DNA of 64,000 bases from positions 142,271 through 206,270 of the forward strand of contig JAJPGZ010000013.1 in NCBI GenBank assembly GCA_021325495.1, read 5' to 3'. Below are positions 55,043 to 63,851 of this stretch, in pieces. Each line of letters opens with the position of its first letter. The stretch's first letter is position 1. Origin of the DNA: Spartobacteria bacterium (GTDB lineage Bacteria; Verrucomicrobiota; Verrucomicrobiia; Chthoniobacterales; UBA10450). Both the position numbers and the translations under genes were made by a program. The notes under the pieces are model-generated. The model did no database searches. It was not told the origin of the DNA and saw only the letters and a list, made by a program, of their open reading frames with translations.

Positions 55043-56293
55043 TCAGGCGTTTTGCAACGCCGCCGGCACGAGCGTGTCTTCGAGAATGTTGAGCGCTTCG
55101 TCGAGATCGGCGCGCGTATGCTTCGCCGTGACGCAAGCGCGGAAACAAATGCCGTCGTTAGGCACGGCCGGGTAATCGACGGGCGCGACCCAAAGACCTT
55201 TGCGTCGGAGCTCGTGGCCGAGCCGGTACATGCGCTCGCGATCGCCGATGATGAGCGGCATGATGTACGTTGTCGATCTTCCGGTGTCGATGCCGAGCTT
55301 GCGCAACTGGGCGTGAAAGTAATCGGCGTTTTCCCAAAGTTGTTTGCGCAATTGCGGCTGGGTTGTCCCGATCTCGAGCGCTTTCATGATCGCAGCGATG
55401 ACCACCGGCGGCAAAGCGCATGAGTAGACGTAGGGGTGCGCGTAGAAGCGCAAATACTCCAGCGTATCGCGCGGGCCGGCGACAAATCCGCCGAGCGCGC
55501 CGAATGCTTTCGAAAACGTTCCGTAAACAAGCGGCAAGCGTTCTTCGACATCAAAATGCTCGGCGGCGCCGCGGCCATGTTCGCCGGTGGCGAGGATGGA
55601 GTGCGCTTCATCGATGAAAACACGCGCGTCATGCGCATCGGCCACGTCGATTAGCTCGTGCAGATTTCCGAAGTCGCCATCCATGGAATAGATGCCTTCA
55701 ACGATGACGAGCTTGCGCTGGCCACGATGTCGATCTAACGCGGCGTCGAGCGAGATCGGATTGTTATGCTCAAATTTTTCCATGCGACAACGCGAAAGCG
55801 TTGCGCCATCGCGCAGGCTCAAGTGCGAACGATTATCGAGAACCGCGACATCGTTCTTGCGCAACAACCCGGAGATGGTGCCGAGCGCGCCGCCGAAACC
55901 GCTGTTGAAAAGCATGGCGTCTTCGCGACCGGCGAAATCGGCGATACGGCGCTCGAGCTCGCGGTGCAGATCGCTCATGCCGGAAAGTGTGGGCGAACCA
56001 CACGCGCCGAGACCATGCGTGCGCAACGCTTCCTGCGCGGCTGCGATTACGGACGGATGATTAGCGAGGCCGAGGTAATTATAGGAACAAAGATTGATGA
56101 CCGAGCGCGGTTCATTCGCGTAATTGATGGTCGTGCGTGCGTCCGGTGAGGCGAGAAGCTCGGGTTCGTAAAGTTGCACGGCCGACGCGGCCGTTTGCAG
56201 CCAAGCAGTGAAACTCGGCGGAGCTTGAAGAGGATCGCTGGTCTCGCCAGCGAGGAAATTGCTCAGATTAAATTTTGAAGACTCGTGGTTCAT
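55043..56293 (-). CDS. Alpha-oxoamine synthase; candidate serine palmitoyltransferase
   Basis: 416 residues. PLP-dependent fold type I with the acyl-CoA-binding INLCSYNYLGLANHP, the GSRxxxG-like ACGSPTLSGMSDLH, DEAH (228-231) and the PLP lysine K262 in TFSKAFGALGGF. The family contains serine palmitoyltransferase, KBL, ALAS and BioF. Here the gene is followed by a CDP-alcohol phosphotransferase and preceded by a DES1-like desaturase and FA2H-like hydroxylase, so SPT is favoured over BioF. It starts the third step of the operon order desaturase-hydroxylase-SPT-transferase-acyltransferase. Confidence 0.82.
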   Translation of the reverse strand: MNHESSKFNLSNFLAGETSDPLQAPPSFTAWLQTAASAVQLYEPELLASPDARTTINYANEPRSVINLCSYNYLGLANHPSVIAAAQEALRTHGLGACGSPTLSGMSDLHRELERRIADFAGREDAMLFNSGFGGALGTISGLLRKNDVAVLDNRSHLSLRDGATLSRCRMEKFEHNNPISLDAALDRHRGQRKLVIVEGIYSMDGDFGNLHELIDVADAHDARVFIDEAHSILATGEHGRGAAEHFDVEERLPLVYGTFSKAFGALGGFVAGPRDTLEYLRFYAHPYVYSCALPPVVIAAIMKALEIGTTQPQLRKQLWENADYFHAQLRKLGIDTGRSTTYIMPLIIGDRERMYRLGHELRRKGLWVAPVDYPAVPNDGICFRACVTAKHTRADLDEALNILEDTLVPAALQNA

Positions 56294-56376
56294 TGCCTTA
56301 TGGGAGTATTCGCCGAAGCGACTTCCATATCGGGGCGGCTATTTTATGGCGGCTCGCGCGGAGCGACAAGCAATTA

Positions 56377-57006
56377 CTACAGTCGGGCGTCGTCCGGCTT
56401 TCGGGTGGTGCGGAAAACATAATCCCACAATGGTGAACTAACGCCGAAGCCGGCGTGATCGTCGCGATAATGGTGGCGCAAATGATATTCCTTCAGCCAG
56501 CGCAACACTCCGCGCTTCATCGCGAAATGATGCGTCGCGTAATGAATGCTGTCGTAGCAAACATACCCGAAGGCGAAGCCGGCGGAAATTGCAGGAGCGA
56601 CACGGCCGAAGAGCAGCGCGAACAAAATGTAAAACACGACCGCGAGGGGAATGCTGAGGACCGGCGGCATGACAAGGCGCGTCGCATCGTTCGGATAATC
56701 GTGGTGCACGCCGTGAATGACGAAGTGCATCAGTTTACCGATGCGCGTTTTCGGTTCGTAATGGAAAAGATACCGATGAATGACGTACTCGAGCAGCGTC
56801 CAGGTAAGGATGCCGGCGACGAACAATCCCGCGACCGCTAAGATCGACAATCGCCTTTGCGCGAGTGCGACGTAGAGAAAGTACGCGATCAGCGGCGTAT
56901 AGAGAACGATCGGCGTCGCCGGATGCACGTGCGAAAAAAATTCGAGCCAATCGCTCTCGAACATGCGCACGGTTTCGTTCCGGGTCGTGACGTAAAGTTT
57001 TTTCAT
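56377..57006 (-). CDS. FA2H-like fatty-acid/sphingolipid hydroxylase
   Basis: 209 residues. The sterol-desaturase/hydroxylase superfamily di-iron histidines are in place: HRYLFH (77-82), HGVHH (98-102), HYATHH (155-160) and HLRHH (175-179). Beyond that superfamily, the order LLEYVIHRYLFHYEP, MHFVIHGVHHDYPNDATRLVMPP and FGVSSPLWDYVF resembles the catalytic domain of human FA2H and yeast Scs7, which hydroxylate the alpha carbon of the sphingolipid fatty acid. It lacks their cytochrome b5 domain. Four membrane segments. The ATG overlaps the desaturase stop (ATGA). Confidence 0.85.
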   Translation of the reverse strand: MKKLYVTTRNETVRMFESDWLEFFSHVHPATPIVLYTPLIAYFLYVALAQRRLSILAVAGLFVAGILTWTLLEYVIHRYLFHYEPKTRIGKLMHFVIHGVHHDYPNDATRLVMPPVLSIPLAVVFYILFALLFGRVAPAISAGFAFGYVCYDSIHYATHHFAMKRGVLRWLKEYHLRHHYRDDHAGFGVSSPLWDYVFRTTRKPDDARL

Positions 57007-57971
57007 GCCGCCACGCGCATCTCCTCGGCTTTCGCGCGCTCGATACGCGAGAACAATGTGTATTGCGGGTCGAAAATGAATTGAAGGAGCAAACGCGTCC
57101 ACGACGGATGGAACTTGAGCGGCTCGTAAAATTCCGGAGCCATCGCGCGAAGCCGCGGCAGATTATTCCACGGAATCGACGGCAGATCGTGATGCTCGTT
57201 GTGGTAACCCATGTTGAGACACACGCGATTGATCGGGCCGTAGTAGCTGTACGTCTCCTGCTCGGGATCGTTCGTGTAATGTTCCTGGATCCAACGCGCG
57301 CCGACCGGATGGAGACCGACGGAGAAAATGAACGAGAGCGCGAGATAAAACAGACCGGACCAACCGCACAGCCTAACGACCGCGATATCGTAAACAATCG
57401 CGCATGCGAAATTAATGGCGAACCAGCGGTCCCACATCGTGATCGCTTTCAAGCGCGGCGGACGCGTCAGTTGGAAAAACGGAAACAAGAACAACCAAAT
57501 CGTTTTGCGCCACCAGCTGTTCCCGACGAGTCGCGCTTCCCAATGATTCGCCAGATCGGCGTCCCATTCATAATCGCCCTGATGCGAATGATGCTTCAAA
57601 TGATAAACGCGAAATCCCATCGCAGCCGGATTCAAGTTTGGGAGGTCCGCGATGATGCCCATGAGTTTGTTGAGCGATTTGTTGCGGAAAATGAGGTTAT
57701 GCGTCGCCTCGTGGATCGCGACGTAATTGCAATGGTTCGCGAACGCGCCGACACAATACGCCGCGAGCAAACTGAGCCACCAATAATTCCAACCGAGGCG
57801 GCCCATGGCGTAGGCGATGAGCGTCTGGCCGATAACGATGGCAAGAAGGATGGCTGCCGTCCACGGGTTGCGCGTCATGAGCGTGCGCACTTCCGGATGC
57901 GCGGCCGTGATGGCGCGCGCGCGGGGGCCATGCGGATGTTCGGCGTAAGATTGGAAAAAGCGCTCCTGCAT
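57003..57971 (-). CDS. DES1-like dihydroceramide delta-4 desaturase
   Basis: 322 residues, the length of human DES1 (323). The similarity extends over the whole protein: N-terminal EHPHGPRARAITAAHPEVR, the three histidine boxes H87EATH91, H124LKHH128 and H257NEHH261, the segment HPVGARWIQEHYTNDPEQET and then YSYYGPINRV. The YSYYGP...GYHNEHHD signature is specific to dihydroceramide desaturases. Such enzymes insert the 4,5-trans double bond of sphingosine and use a cytochrome b5 electron donor, not seen here. It starts the minus-strand operon and is rather strikingly eukaryote-like. Confidence 0.9.
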   Translation of the reverse strand: MQERFFQSYAEHPHGPRARAITAAHPEVRTLMTRNPWTAAILLAIVIGQTLIAYAMGRLGWNYWWLSLLAAYCVGAFANHCNYVAIHEATHNLIFRNKSLNKLMGIIADLPNLNPAAMGFRVYHLKHHSHQGDYEWDADLANHWEARLVGNSWWRKTIWLFLFPFFQLTRPPRLKAITMWDRWFAINFACAIVYDIAVVRLCGWSGLFYLALSFIFSVGLHPVGARWIQEHYTNDPEQETYSYYGPINRVCLNMGYHNEHHDLPSIPWNNLPRLRAMAPEFYEPLKFHPSWTRLLLQFIFDPQYTLFSRIERAKAEEMRVAA

Positions 57972-58022
57972 CAGGGCTTCAAATTGTATTCGATTCTGCC
58001 AACATGTCGATCTTGCGAAGGT

Positions 58023-59480
58023 TCATGGCGTTTGACGGGCAAAAATTTGCGCCGTTGTCTTGAGCGAGTCGCCTTCAACCACATTCGCACGCGGAAATTG
58101 CTCCCTGATCCAATCGATCAATCGCGGATCCTGTTCGTGATCACTCATGAGAACGACCGCCGCCACGGGATAACGGCCAATTACTCTCGCTAAGTCGTCG
58201 TGCGCCATTTCGTAGGAGCGGAAGGTGCGTGGAAAACACAAATTCATGGCCGAGGGCGGGAGGAGGCGACCGGCGAGATAGGCGACAATGGCGTAGTCGC
58301 TGATAATGAAAGCGTCCGGAGGAATATTTTGCCTCAAGTACGTTGTTACCTTTGTCAGGTCGTTAGGCCGCGTTCGCAGAACGTGGATGTCGTTGTGGAC
58401 GAGCCACGGGAGGCCGAGGACGAAAGCAACTGCTGCGAAGATCGACAATCGTTTTTTGAAACCCTCTTGGAACCGCGCATACGCCTGCTCCATCCCGATG
58501 ACGGCAAGAATGATCAGGATAGGCGAAAGAAGAACGTAGTGGTCTTCCCATGGTGGAAATTGCAAGAGCACAATCGCGGAAAAGAATTCACCCAAAAGCA
58601 GAAGCCAGGTAAGTCGTCGGTGCGAACGCAGTCCCGCTAGCGCGCCGATGAATGCGAGCGGGAGCCAGACGAATGCGACCCGAAGAAAATCAATTAGTCC
58701 GCTGAGGCGTTCGATAAAGCCAGGCGCGTCCTGTTGTCGTTCGATCCAGTGCGCGCCGACGGTCCGGTGAAACTCACCTACGATATCGCCGACATTCACA
58801 AATGGCAGTGCGACTAACAAAGCCGCAGAAAAAAACGTCACCGTATCGATGGCGAGATTGCGAAAATCGATTCGAAGGCGACCGTCGGTCCGCCGCGCGC
58901 GATGAAGAAAGATCGACATGACGATGAGCGCGGCAAAAGCAAGCGTGAGCGGTTTAATCAGAAGCGCGGCGGCGGAGAGGCCGCCACTAATCGCAAGGCA
59001 AATGCGTGATTCGCGCCGCCAAAAATAACACAGGAAAATAATTGCCCAGACGATGCAGACTACAGCGGGCATGTCGGTCTGGACGAAACGCGATTGATAC
59101 AAGTAGTAAGGATCAAGAATGCCGCACAGAACGGCGACCGGCGCGAATCGGCGCGCGCCGGCATTGTGCGCCAGGAGCGCCATGCCTAACAAGCCCGCGA
59201 GCGAAAACAGAACTGCTAATTCGCGGCCGGTGCCTAACGAATCGCCCGCGAGATTGAACGCCAGCGCGATGATTTTCGGGAAGAGCCAGAATTGGTCGAA
59301 CGTAATTGCGCTGGAAGGTTGGCCCGAGTTTAAAAGACGGCCGAGCATGAGATAAACGCCTTCGTCGGGATCTTCGCGTTGCGGCACGAGCAGACGAAAG
59401 GAGAGGCACCATGCGGCGAGCCCGAGCGCAAGGAGCGTGCAAATAAGAAACGTGCGGTTGCTTTTCGCGCGGGCGGACAT
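58023..59480 (-). CDS. Polytopic GT-C glycosyltransferase-like protein
   Basis: 485 residues with about ten hydrophobic segments and, after the first, the acidic loop PQREDPDEGVYLMLG, which matches the aspartate-rich EL1 of ArnT/PMT-type GT-C enzymes. DPYYLYQSRFVQTDMPAVV is also typical. A soluble C-terminal domain (about 370-485) is present. It lies between the desaturase operon and the PIG-L-like gene on the same strand, and probably modifies a lipid-linked sugar. Substrate unknown. Confidence 0.78.
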   Translation of the reverse strand: MSARAKSNRTFLICTLLALGLAAWCLSFRLLVPQREDPDEGVYLMLGRLLNSGQPSSAITFDQFWLFPKIIALAFNLAGDSLGTGRELAVLFSLAGLLGMALLAHNAGARRFAPVAVLCGILDPYYLYQSRFVQTDMPAVVCIVWAIIFLCYFWRRESRICLAISGGLSAAALLIKPLTLAFAALIVMSIFLHRARRTDGRLRIDFRNLAIDTVTFFSAALLVALPFVNVGDIVGEFHRTVGAHWIERQQDAPGFIERLSGLIDFLRVAFVWLPLAFIGALAGLRSHRRLTWLLLLGEFFSAIVLLQFPPWEDHYVLLSPILIILAVIGMEQAYARFQEGFKKRLSIFAAVAFVLGLPWLVHNDIHVLRTRPNDLTKVTTYLRQNIPPDAFIISDYAIVAYLAGRLLPPSAMNLCFPRTFRSYEMAHDDLARVIGRYPVAAVVLMSDHEQDPRLIDWIREQFPRANVVEGDSLKTTAQIFARQTP

Positions 59481-59498
59481 TTGAACAAACTGCTGCCG

Positions 59499-60647
59499 TT
59501 AGGCCGCAGCGACAACTTTGGAACGCGCCGGTGCGCTTTCCATCAAGCCCAGCGGCGGCGTCGCGATCTCGATCCAGCCCGCCGTGTCGAAGAAGATGGG
59601 GCGATGGTCCAGTTTCACATAAAGCGGATGACGGCGCGAAAATGGACTAGGGTCAATCGTTAGGCGAATCGTGTTCCCCGCAGTTATCTCCCAAAAACCG
59701 GAAGTGATGCGGTCCTGCGTTGCGACTTCCACAAGATCGACATGTTGCGATCGCAGCGGCACCGTCAAGATCACGCCTAACGGATCGCCACCGCTCCTGT
59801 GCGCCAACACAAGCACGCGCGGCCGAGCTTTCAGCGTTAGCCTTCGTGGAAGCTGCAAAGTGAGCGTTATCGACTCGGCGCCTACCCATTGCGTCCGCAG
59901 AAATGCGTTATCCGTCCATGCGACATCGCGTTCAAGTTCGTGAAAATATTCCGGCCGACGGCAATAATCGCGAAAACGTCTTCCGGAAAGCTTCAGTTGA
60001 GAGCGATGTTCTTCGACGGCGGCGAGCTTGGTCGCAGCTTCGGCACGCGATTCGGGAACGACCGCTACATCGTCGTCCAATTCTTCGTCGCGCCCATGCA
60101 CGGCAAAGACCCATGTCGCCGGCGCCGGCATTCGCGTTTCCAGATTACGCAGAGCGAGGTGCATCGCCACGGCCGTGGCGTTGTGGTCGGCGTGAATGTC
60201 GGACAGCGAGGGGAAAAACAAATGGGTCGGCGCAAAATCGACAATCACATTTTCGAACACACGCGCCATCGCCGCGGGATCGTGCAAGAGCAAATCCGTT
60301 AGACCCTGATCGGGCAGGCCGAGGAAAGCGACATTTCCGGTGTCGATTCCCAGCACCCGCAATGCGCTTAGCGCTTCCTGGCGTCGCATCCTTCCCCATC
60401 GCTCGCGGTCCGCGCGATCGAGGCGCCACTTGCATTCTATTAAACGTTGCGGCCATGGATTGTTCTCGCCGTCGGTGAGGTAAACCACGCGAACGGTCGC
60501 ACCGGCCGCGCGCGCGCGTTGCAAACTGATTCCGCAGGCGAGCGATTCATCATCCGGGTGCGGCGCGATCAGCATCACCCGCGATGCGCGGTCGAAGCCA
60601 AGTGTCCTAGGACGTGGTGAGGGGATCGGCGGATGTTCGTTCTTCAC
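59499..60647 (-). CDS. PIG-L/LmbE-type deacetylase with C-terminal extension
   Basis: 382 residues. The first ~250 are a PIG-L deacetylase: MLIAPHPDDESLACG is the zinc-binding PHxDD motif, and HADHNAT the second histidine region. These enzymes remove the acetyl group of N-acetylglucosaminyl lipids, mycothiol precursors and similar sugars. The last ~120 residues (from LTLKARPRVLVLAHR) form a beta-rich domain not part of the family and of unknown role. It lies among GT-C transferases, so a GlcNAc-containing lipid is a reasonable substrate guess. Confidence 0.85.
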   Translation of the reverse strand: MKNEHPPIPSPRPRTLGFDRASRVMLIAPHPDDESLACGISLQRARAAGATVRVVYLTDGENNPWPQRLIECKWRLDRADRERWGRMRRQEALSALRVLGIDTGNVAFLGLPDQGLTDLLLHDPAAMARVFENVIVDFAPTHLFFPSLSDIHADHNATAVAMHLALRNLETRMPAPATWVFAVHGRDEELDDDVAVVPESRAEAATKLAAVEEHRSQLKLSGRRFRDYCRRPEYFHELERDVAWTDNAFLRTQWVGAESITLTLQLPRRLTLKARPRVLVLAHRSGGDPLGVILTVPLRSQHVDLVEVATQDRITSGFWEITAGNTIRLTIDPSPFSRRHPLYVKLDHRPIFFDTAGWIEIATPPLGLMESAPARSKVVAAA

Positions 60648-60699
60648 GGTCAGGAAGTTTAGCTGCTATCGGGCTGCAAAGAATGAGGAATCTGCGAAC

Positions 60700-62418
60700 A
60701 TGTCGATCTTGCACGCGGTCAAAATGGTCAACGCAAACCAAGGCGCATCTGGATGTCAGACCAACTCCTACGTCACGGCCGCATCGTTCATGTTGCTTGG
60801 GGTCTTGAAAATTCTTTATGCGTTTCGGCTCCGGATTGACTCAGACGAAACGCAACATCTGCACGTGGTTTGGAGCTGGACGCAGGGACTTCTGCCGTAT
60901 CGCGACACCTTCGACAATCATTCGCCGCTCTTTCAATTTCTTTGCGCGCCGTATTTCGCGCTCATGGGCGAGCACTCCAATGTCGTTAGTCCAATGCGGC
61001 TTTTGGTTGTGCCACTTTATTTTCTGACTCTTTGGTGCACGTACCGTCTGGGACGCCGACTTTGGTCCCGGTCCGTGGGGCTTTCCGCCGCGATTCTTTG
61101 CGGCGCGTACCCAATTTTCTTCGTTAAATCGTCGGAATTCCGGCCGGACGATCTCTGGGCGCCGCTGTGGTTATTGTCGATCTTAGCATTAACGGCGCGG
61201 CCCTTTCGCAATCGTCACGCATTTCTCGGCGGTCTTGCCATGGGCGCCTGTTTCATCACGACAATGAAAACGAGCGCGCTTGCGCTTTCGTTAGGCGGCG
61301 CCGGCGCTGCGCTACTCGTCTGTAGAATTTTCCGTTGCGAAAAGCCGCGCTCCTCACAAATAGTCGCGCCCCTCGGCCTGTTTATTTCTGCCACAGGCAT
61401 TCTTCCGCTCGTCGTCGTAATCTTCTTCGCCGCACATCACGCTTTGCCTCAGCTGTACTACGGCGCGATCGTGCACAACCTCACCCCGGCTCTATTCAAG
61501 CCGCAATACGCCTGTCGCTTCGGTATGATGGCGCCGATGGCCGCCGTCGCGATTCTCGGCGGAGCGTGCGCATGGCGATGGCGCAATGTCGATCGTGATT
61601 TAGTTCTCTTTCTCGGCCTAACAACTCTGCTCTATCTCTCGCTCATCATGTTTATCTGGCCGCTGGTCGAACCGCACGATGCGTTGCCGATTATTCCGAT
61701 CGTCGCGCTTTTTTTTATCCCACTTACTTACGAAATCGCGAACACCTTCGGCCGAAGCGCGCTCGCTTGGTGGCAGCGAATAGGAATTCCGATCGCGGGC
61801 CTGCTCGAGCTTGGCATTCTCTTCGTCGCCTACTCACCACTTCAGAACGAAATGAAAGATAAGCTTTCCTTCATCGACAATGTCCTCCGCCTAACGACGC
61901 GGAATGATTTTGTCATGGATGCGAAAGGCGAATCAATTTTTCGACGCCGTCCGTTTTTCTACGTGCTCGAAGGCATCACTCTGCGGCGAATGGAGCTTGG
62001 GCTTTTGGCCGATGACATTCCAGCGCGTCTGATTGAAACGACCACACCGATCGCAACCACCCTGCGCATGCCGCCGCGCGCGTGCGATTTTATCGAGGAA
62101 AACTATTTGCCGGTCGCATTTCGCCTGCGCGTTCTTGGAAAAGAGCTCGGTCTTCGGCCTAACGATTCTGACCCCAGCGCGTACAAGATCGACATCGTCA
62201 TTCCAGCCCGCTACACCATCGTCGCGCAACGTGCCACGATCGCGGCCACAATCGATGGAACTCCGCTCGCGGGCGGTCGCTATCTCGAGCCCGGTCCTCA
62301 TGACGTCACTGTTTCCAGCGGCAATGGCGAAATCGAGTTGATTTGGGCCGACGCGATCGAAAAAGGGTTTTCGCCTTTCTCGCCCCGGGCTTCGGATTTT
62401 CCAGGCGCATCGGATTAA
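60700..62418 (+). CDS. Large polytopic GT-C glycosyltransferase-like protein
   Basis: 572 residues. The first ATG overlaps a copy of the dispersed word (MSIL...), so an ATG at 60724 (MVNANQ) is possible. The EL1 loop IDSDETQHLHVVWSWTQG and the following PYRDTFDNHSPLFQ are typical of GT-C transferases that use polyprenyl-phosphate sugars (ArnT/GT39/GT83). About eleven membrane segments lead to a soluble tail of about 140 residues with a beta-rich end. Divergent from the PIG-L-like gene, with 52 bases between. Confidence 0.8.
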   Translation: MSILHAVKMVNANQGASGCQTNSYVTAASFMLLGVLKILYAFRLRIDSDETQHLHVVWSWTQGLLPYRDTFDNHSPLFQFLCAPYFALMGEHSNVVSPMRLLVVPLYFLTLWCTYRLGRRLWSRSVGLSAAILCGAYPIFFVKSSEFRPDDLWAPLWLLSILALTARPFRNRHAFLGGLAMGACFITTMKTSALALSLGGAGAALLVCRIFRCEKPRSSQIVAPLGLFISATGILPLVVVIFFAAHHALPQLYYGAIVHNLTPALFKPQYACRFGMMAPMAAVAILGGACAWRWRNVDRDLVLFLGLTTLLYLSLIMFIWPLVEPHDALPIIPIVALFFIPLTYEIANTFGRSALAWWQRIGIPIAGLLELGILFVAYSPLQNEMKDKLSFIDNVLRLTTRNDFVMDAKGESIFRRRPFFYVLEGITLRRMELGLLADDIPARLIETTTPIATTLRMPPRACDFIEENYLPVAFRLRVLGKELGLRPNDSDPSAYKIDIVIPARYTIVAQRATIAATIDGTPLAGGRYLEPGPHDVTVSSGNGEIELIWADAIEKGFSPFSPRASDFPGASD

Positions 62419-62426
62419 GCCCCGCT

Positions 62427-63851
62427 ATGTCGATCAAGCCTGCGCCCCTGCTCATCGCCATGGCCGTAATCGTCGGCGTGATTTTTTGGCTGGCCACACA
62501 AAGTGTGACTGGTTTTCTGTCGCTTGATGACGAGCATTACTCCGCTGAACGCTCCCGCGAAATGGTCCTGCTCGGCTTCGGGACAGTGCACGATAATTTT
62601 CAGCCGAGCGCGACGAAGCCGCCATTGCAGTACTGGCTCAATGCGCTCGCGCTCGAACGAATTTCGAATTCGTTGCTCGCGCTTCGTCTGTGGCCTTTAA
62701 TTTTCGCGGCGCTTACCGGTCTCGCGCTTTGCTGGCTGGCGCTCATTGTCGATCTTCGCGAACGCTGGCTCACACCATTTGCGGTCCTGTTTCTCTTCAC
62801 CTGTCCACTGTTCTTGCGCAACGCGCGCAGCGCCACACTGGATTCGGGCCTGATATTTTTTGCGACATTATTCATCGTCGCGGCGCAACTTGCGCGCGAT
62901 CAGCCGAGGTGGTGGATTTTGGCCGCGGGTAGTTGCTGGCTTGGTTCTTTGCAAAAGGCGCCCCTAATTCTTTTGCTATGGCTGGTCGTTATCGGATTAC
63001 GCGCAGCTCGCGGTAAACGAATTTTGCGCGAGCGTTGGCTATGGTTCTCGCTCATCGGCGCGCTCCTGTTGATCTCTGTCTGGCCGATAACGCAGAGGAT
63101 TTTCTTTCGTCTTTCTCTCGCCGATCTCCTTCGCCTGCATGAACCCTTCGCCGTCGCTGCGCGTCGCGCCGGCGCATCATTTTTCGACGCGCCACTTCGA
63201 TTGAGCACAACCTGGCTGTGCGGTGGCTTCGCGATGGCCGCGGCCGCGATCATTCCGTTGATCGACAAGAGCGCCGCACGTTCTCGCTTCACTGAGTTGT
63301 CGATGATTTGTCTGGTCGCCATCGCGTTGAGCCTCATGTCGAACACACGCGAGGTGAATTATCTCGGACCGATCATTCCGCTTCTATGCTTGCTTCTCGC
63401 ACGAGGTGTTTGCATTTTTTGCCTGCGCCAGCGCAATACCATTAGCGTTCTATTGTCGATCTTGCTCGGCACGCTCTCCCTATCCGGACTACCGCTCACT
63501 AAATCGTGGATGGATCGAACGCGCACACAGCAGTGGAAAAACGGCGTCGCGAGAACCCTCGGCGATCACGCGGCCATCGCCCACGCATTGACTGCAACCG
63601 CGGATGGGGAACCCGCGTTCGTGATCGAAGCGGACAATCACATGCTGGTCGAAGATTTTTATCTCTTTTACGGTGACGGCCATTCGCATCTGACAAACGT
63701 TACGTTGGCTGACGCGCCGAATGCTTTGCGCGGTATGGACTTCGTTGCCATTTCAACGGCGACAGACCTCGCGGTCGTCGCGCCCCAGTTTCGTTCAACT
63801 CAAATTCTGCAGTCGGTCGGGGACGTCATCTGCTGGAACGCTCGACGGTAA
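62427..63851 (+). CDS. ArnT/PMT-like GT-C glycosyltransferase
   Basis: About 474 residues from the ATG at 62427; the frame extends upstream to 62343 over the previous gene. The acidic loop LSLDDEHYSAERSREMVL and the FQPSATKPPLQYWL segment are the ArnT signature, with the typical PP-x-YYW-like loop. Eleven hydrophobic segments are followed by a soluble C-terminal domain (about 370-474). It probably transfers a sugar from a polyprenyl-phosphate donor to an envelope acceptor. It follows its upstream neighbour by eight bases and is likely co-transcribed. Confidence 0.82.
   Translation: MSIKPAPLLIAMAVIVGVIFWLATQSVTGFLSLDDEHYSAERSREMVLLGFGTVHDNFQPSATKPPLQYWLNALALERISNSLLALRLWPLIFAALTGLALCWLALIVDLRERWLTPFAVLFLFTCPLFLRNARSATLDSGLIFFATLFIVAAQLARDQPRWWILAAGSCWLGSLQKAPLILLLWLVVIGLRAARGKRILRERWLWFSLIGALLLISVWPITQRIFFRLSLADLLRLHEPFAVAARRAGASFFDAPLRLSTTWLCGGFAMAAAAIIPLIDKSAARSRFTELSMICLVAIALSLMSNTREVNYLGPIIPLLCLLLARGVCIFCLRQRNTISVLLSILLGTLSLSGLPLTKSWMDRTRTQQWKNGVARTLGDHAAIAHALTATADGEPAFVIEADNHMLVEDFYLFYGDGHSHLTNVTLADAPNALRGMDFVAISTATDLAVVAPQFRSTQILQSVGDVICWNARR

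Noticed and set aside
55043..56293. Assignment as biotin synthesis enzyme BioF
   Set aside because: No other biotin gene is nearby, and desaturase, hydroxylase and CDP-alcohol phosphotransferase genes in the same operon favour sphingoid-base synthesis; the assignment still needs a phylogeny.
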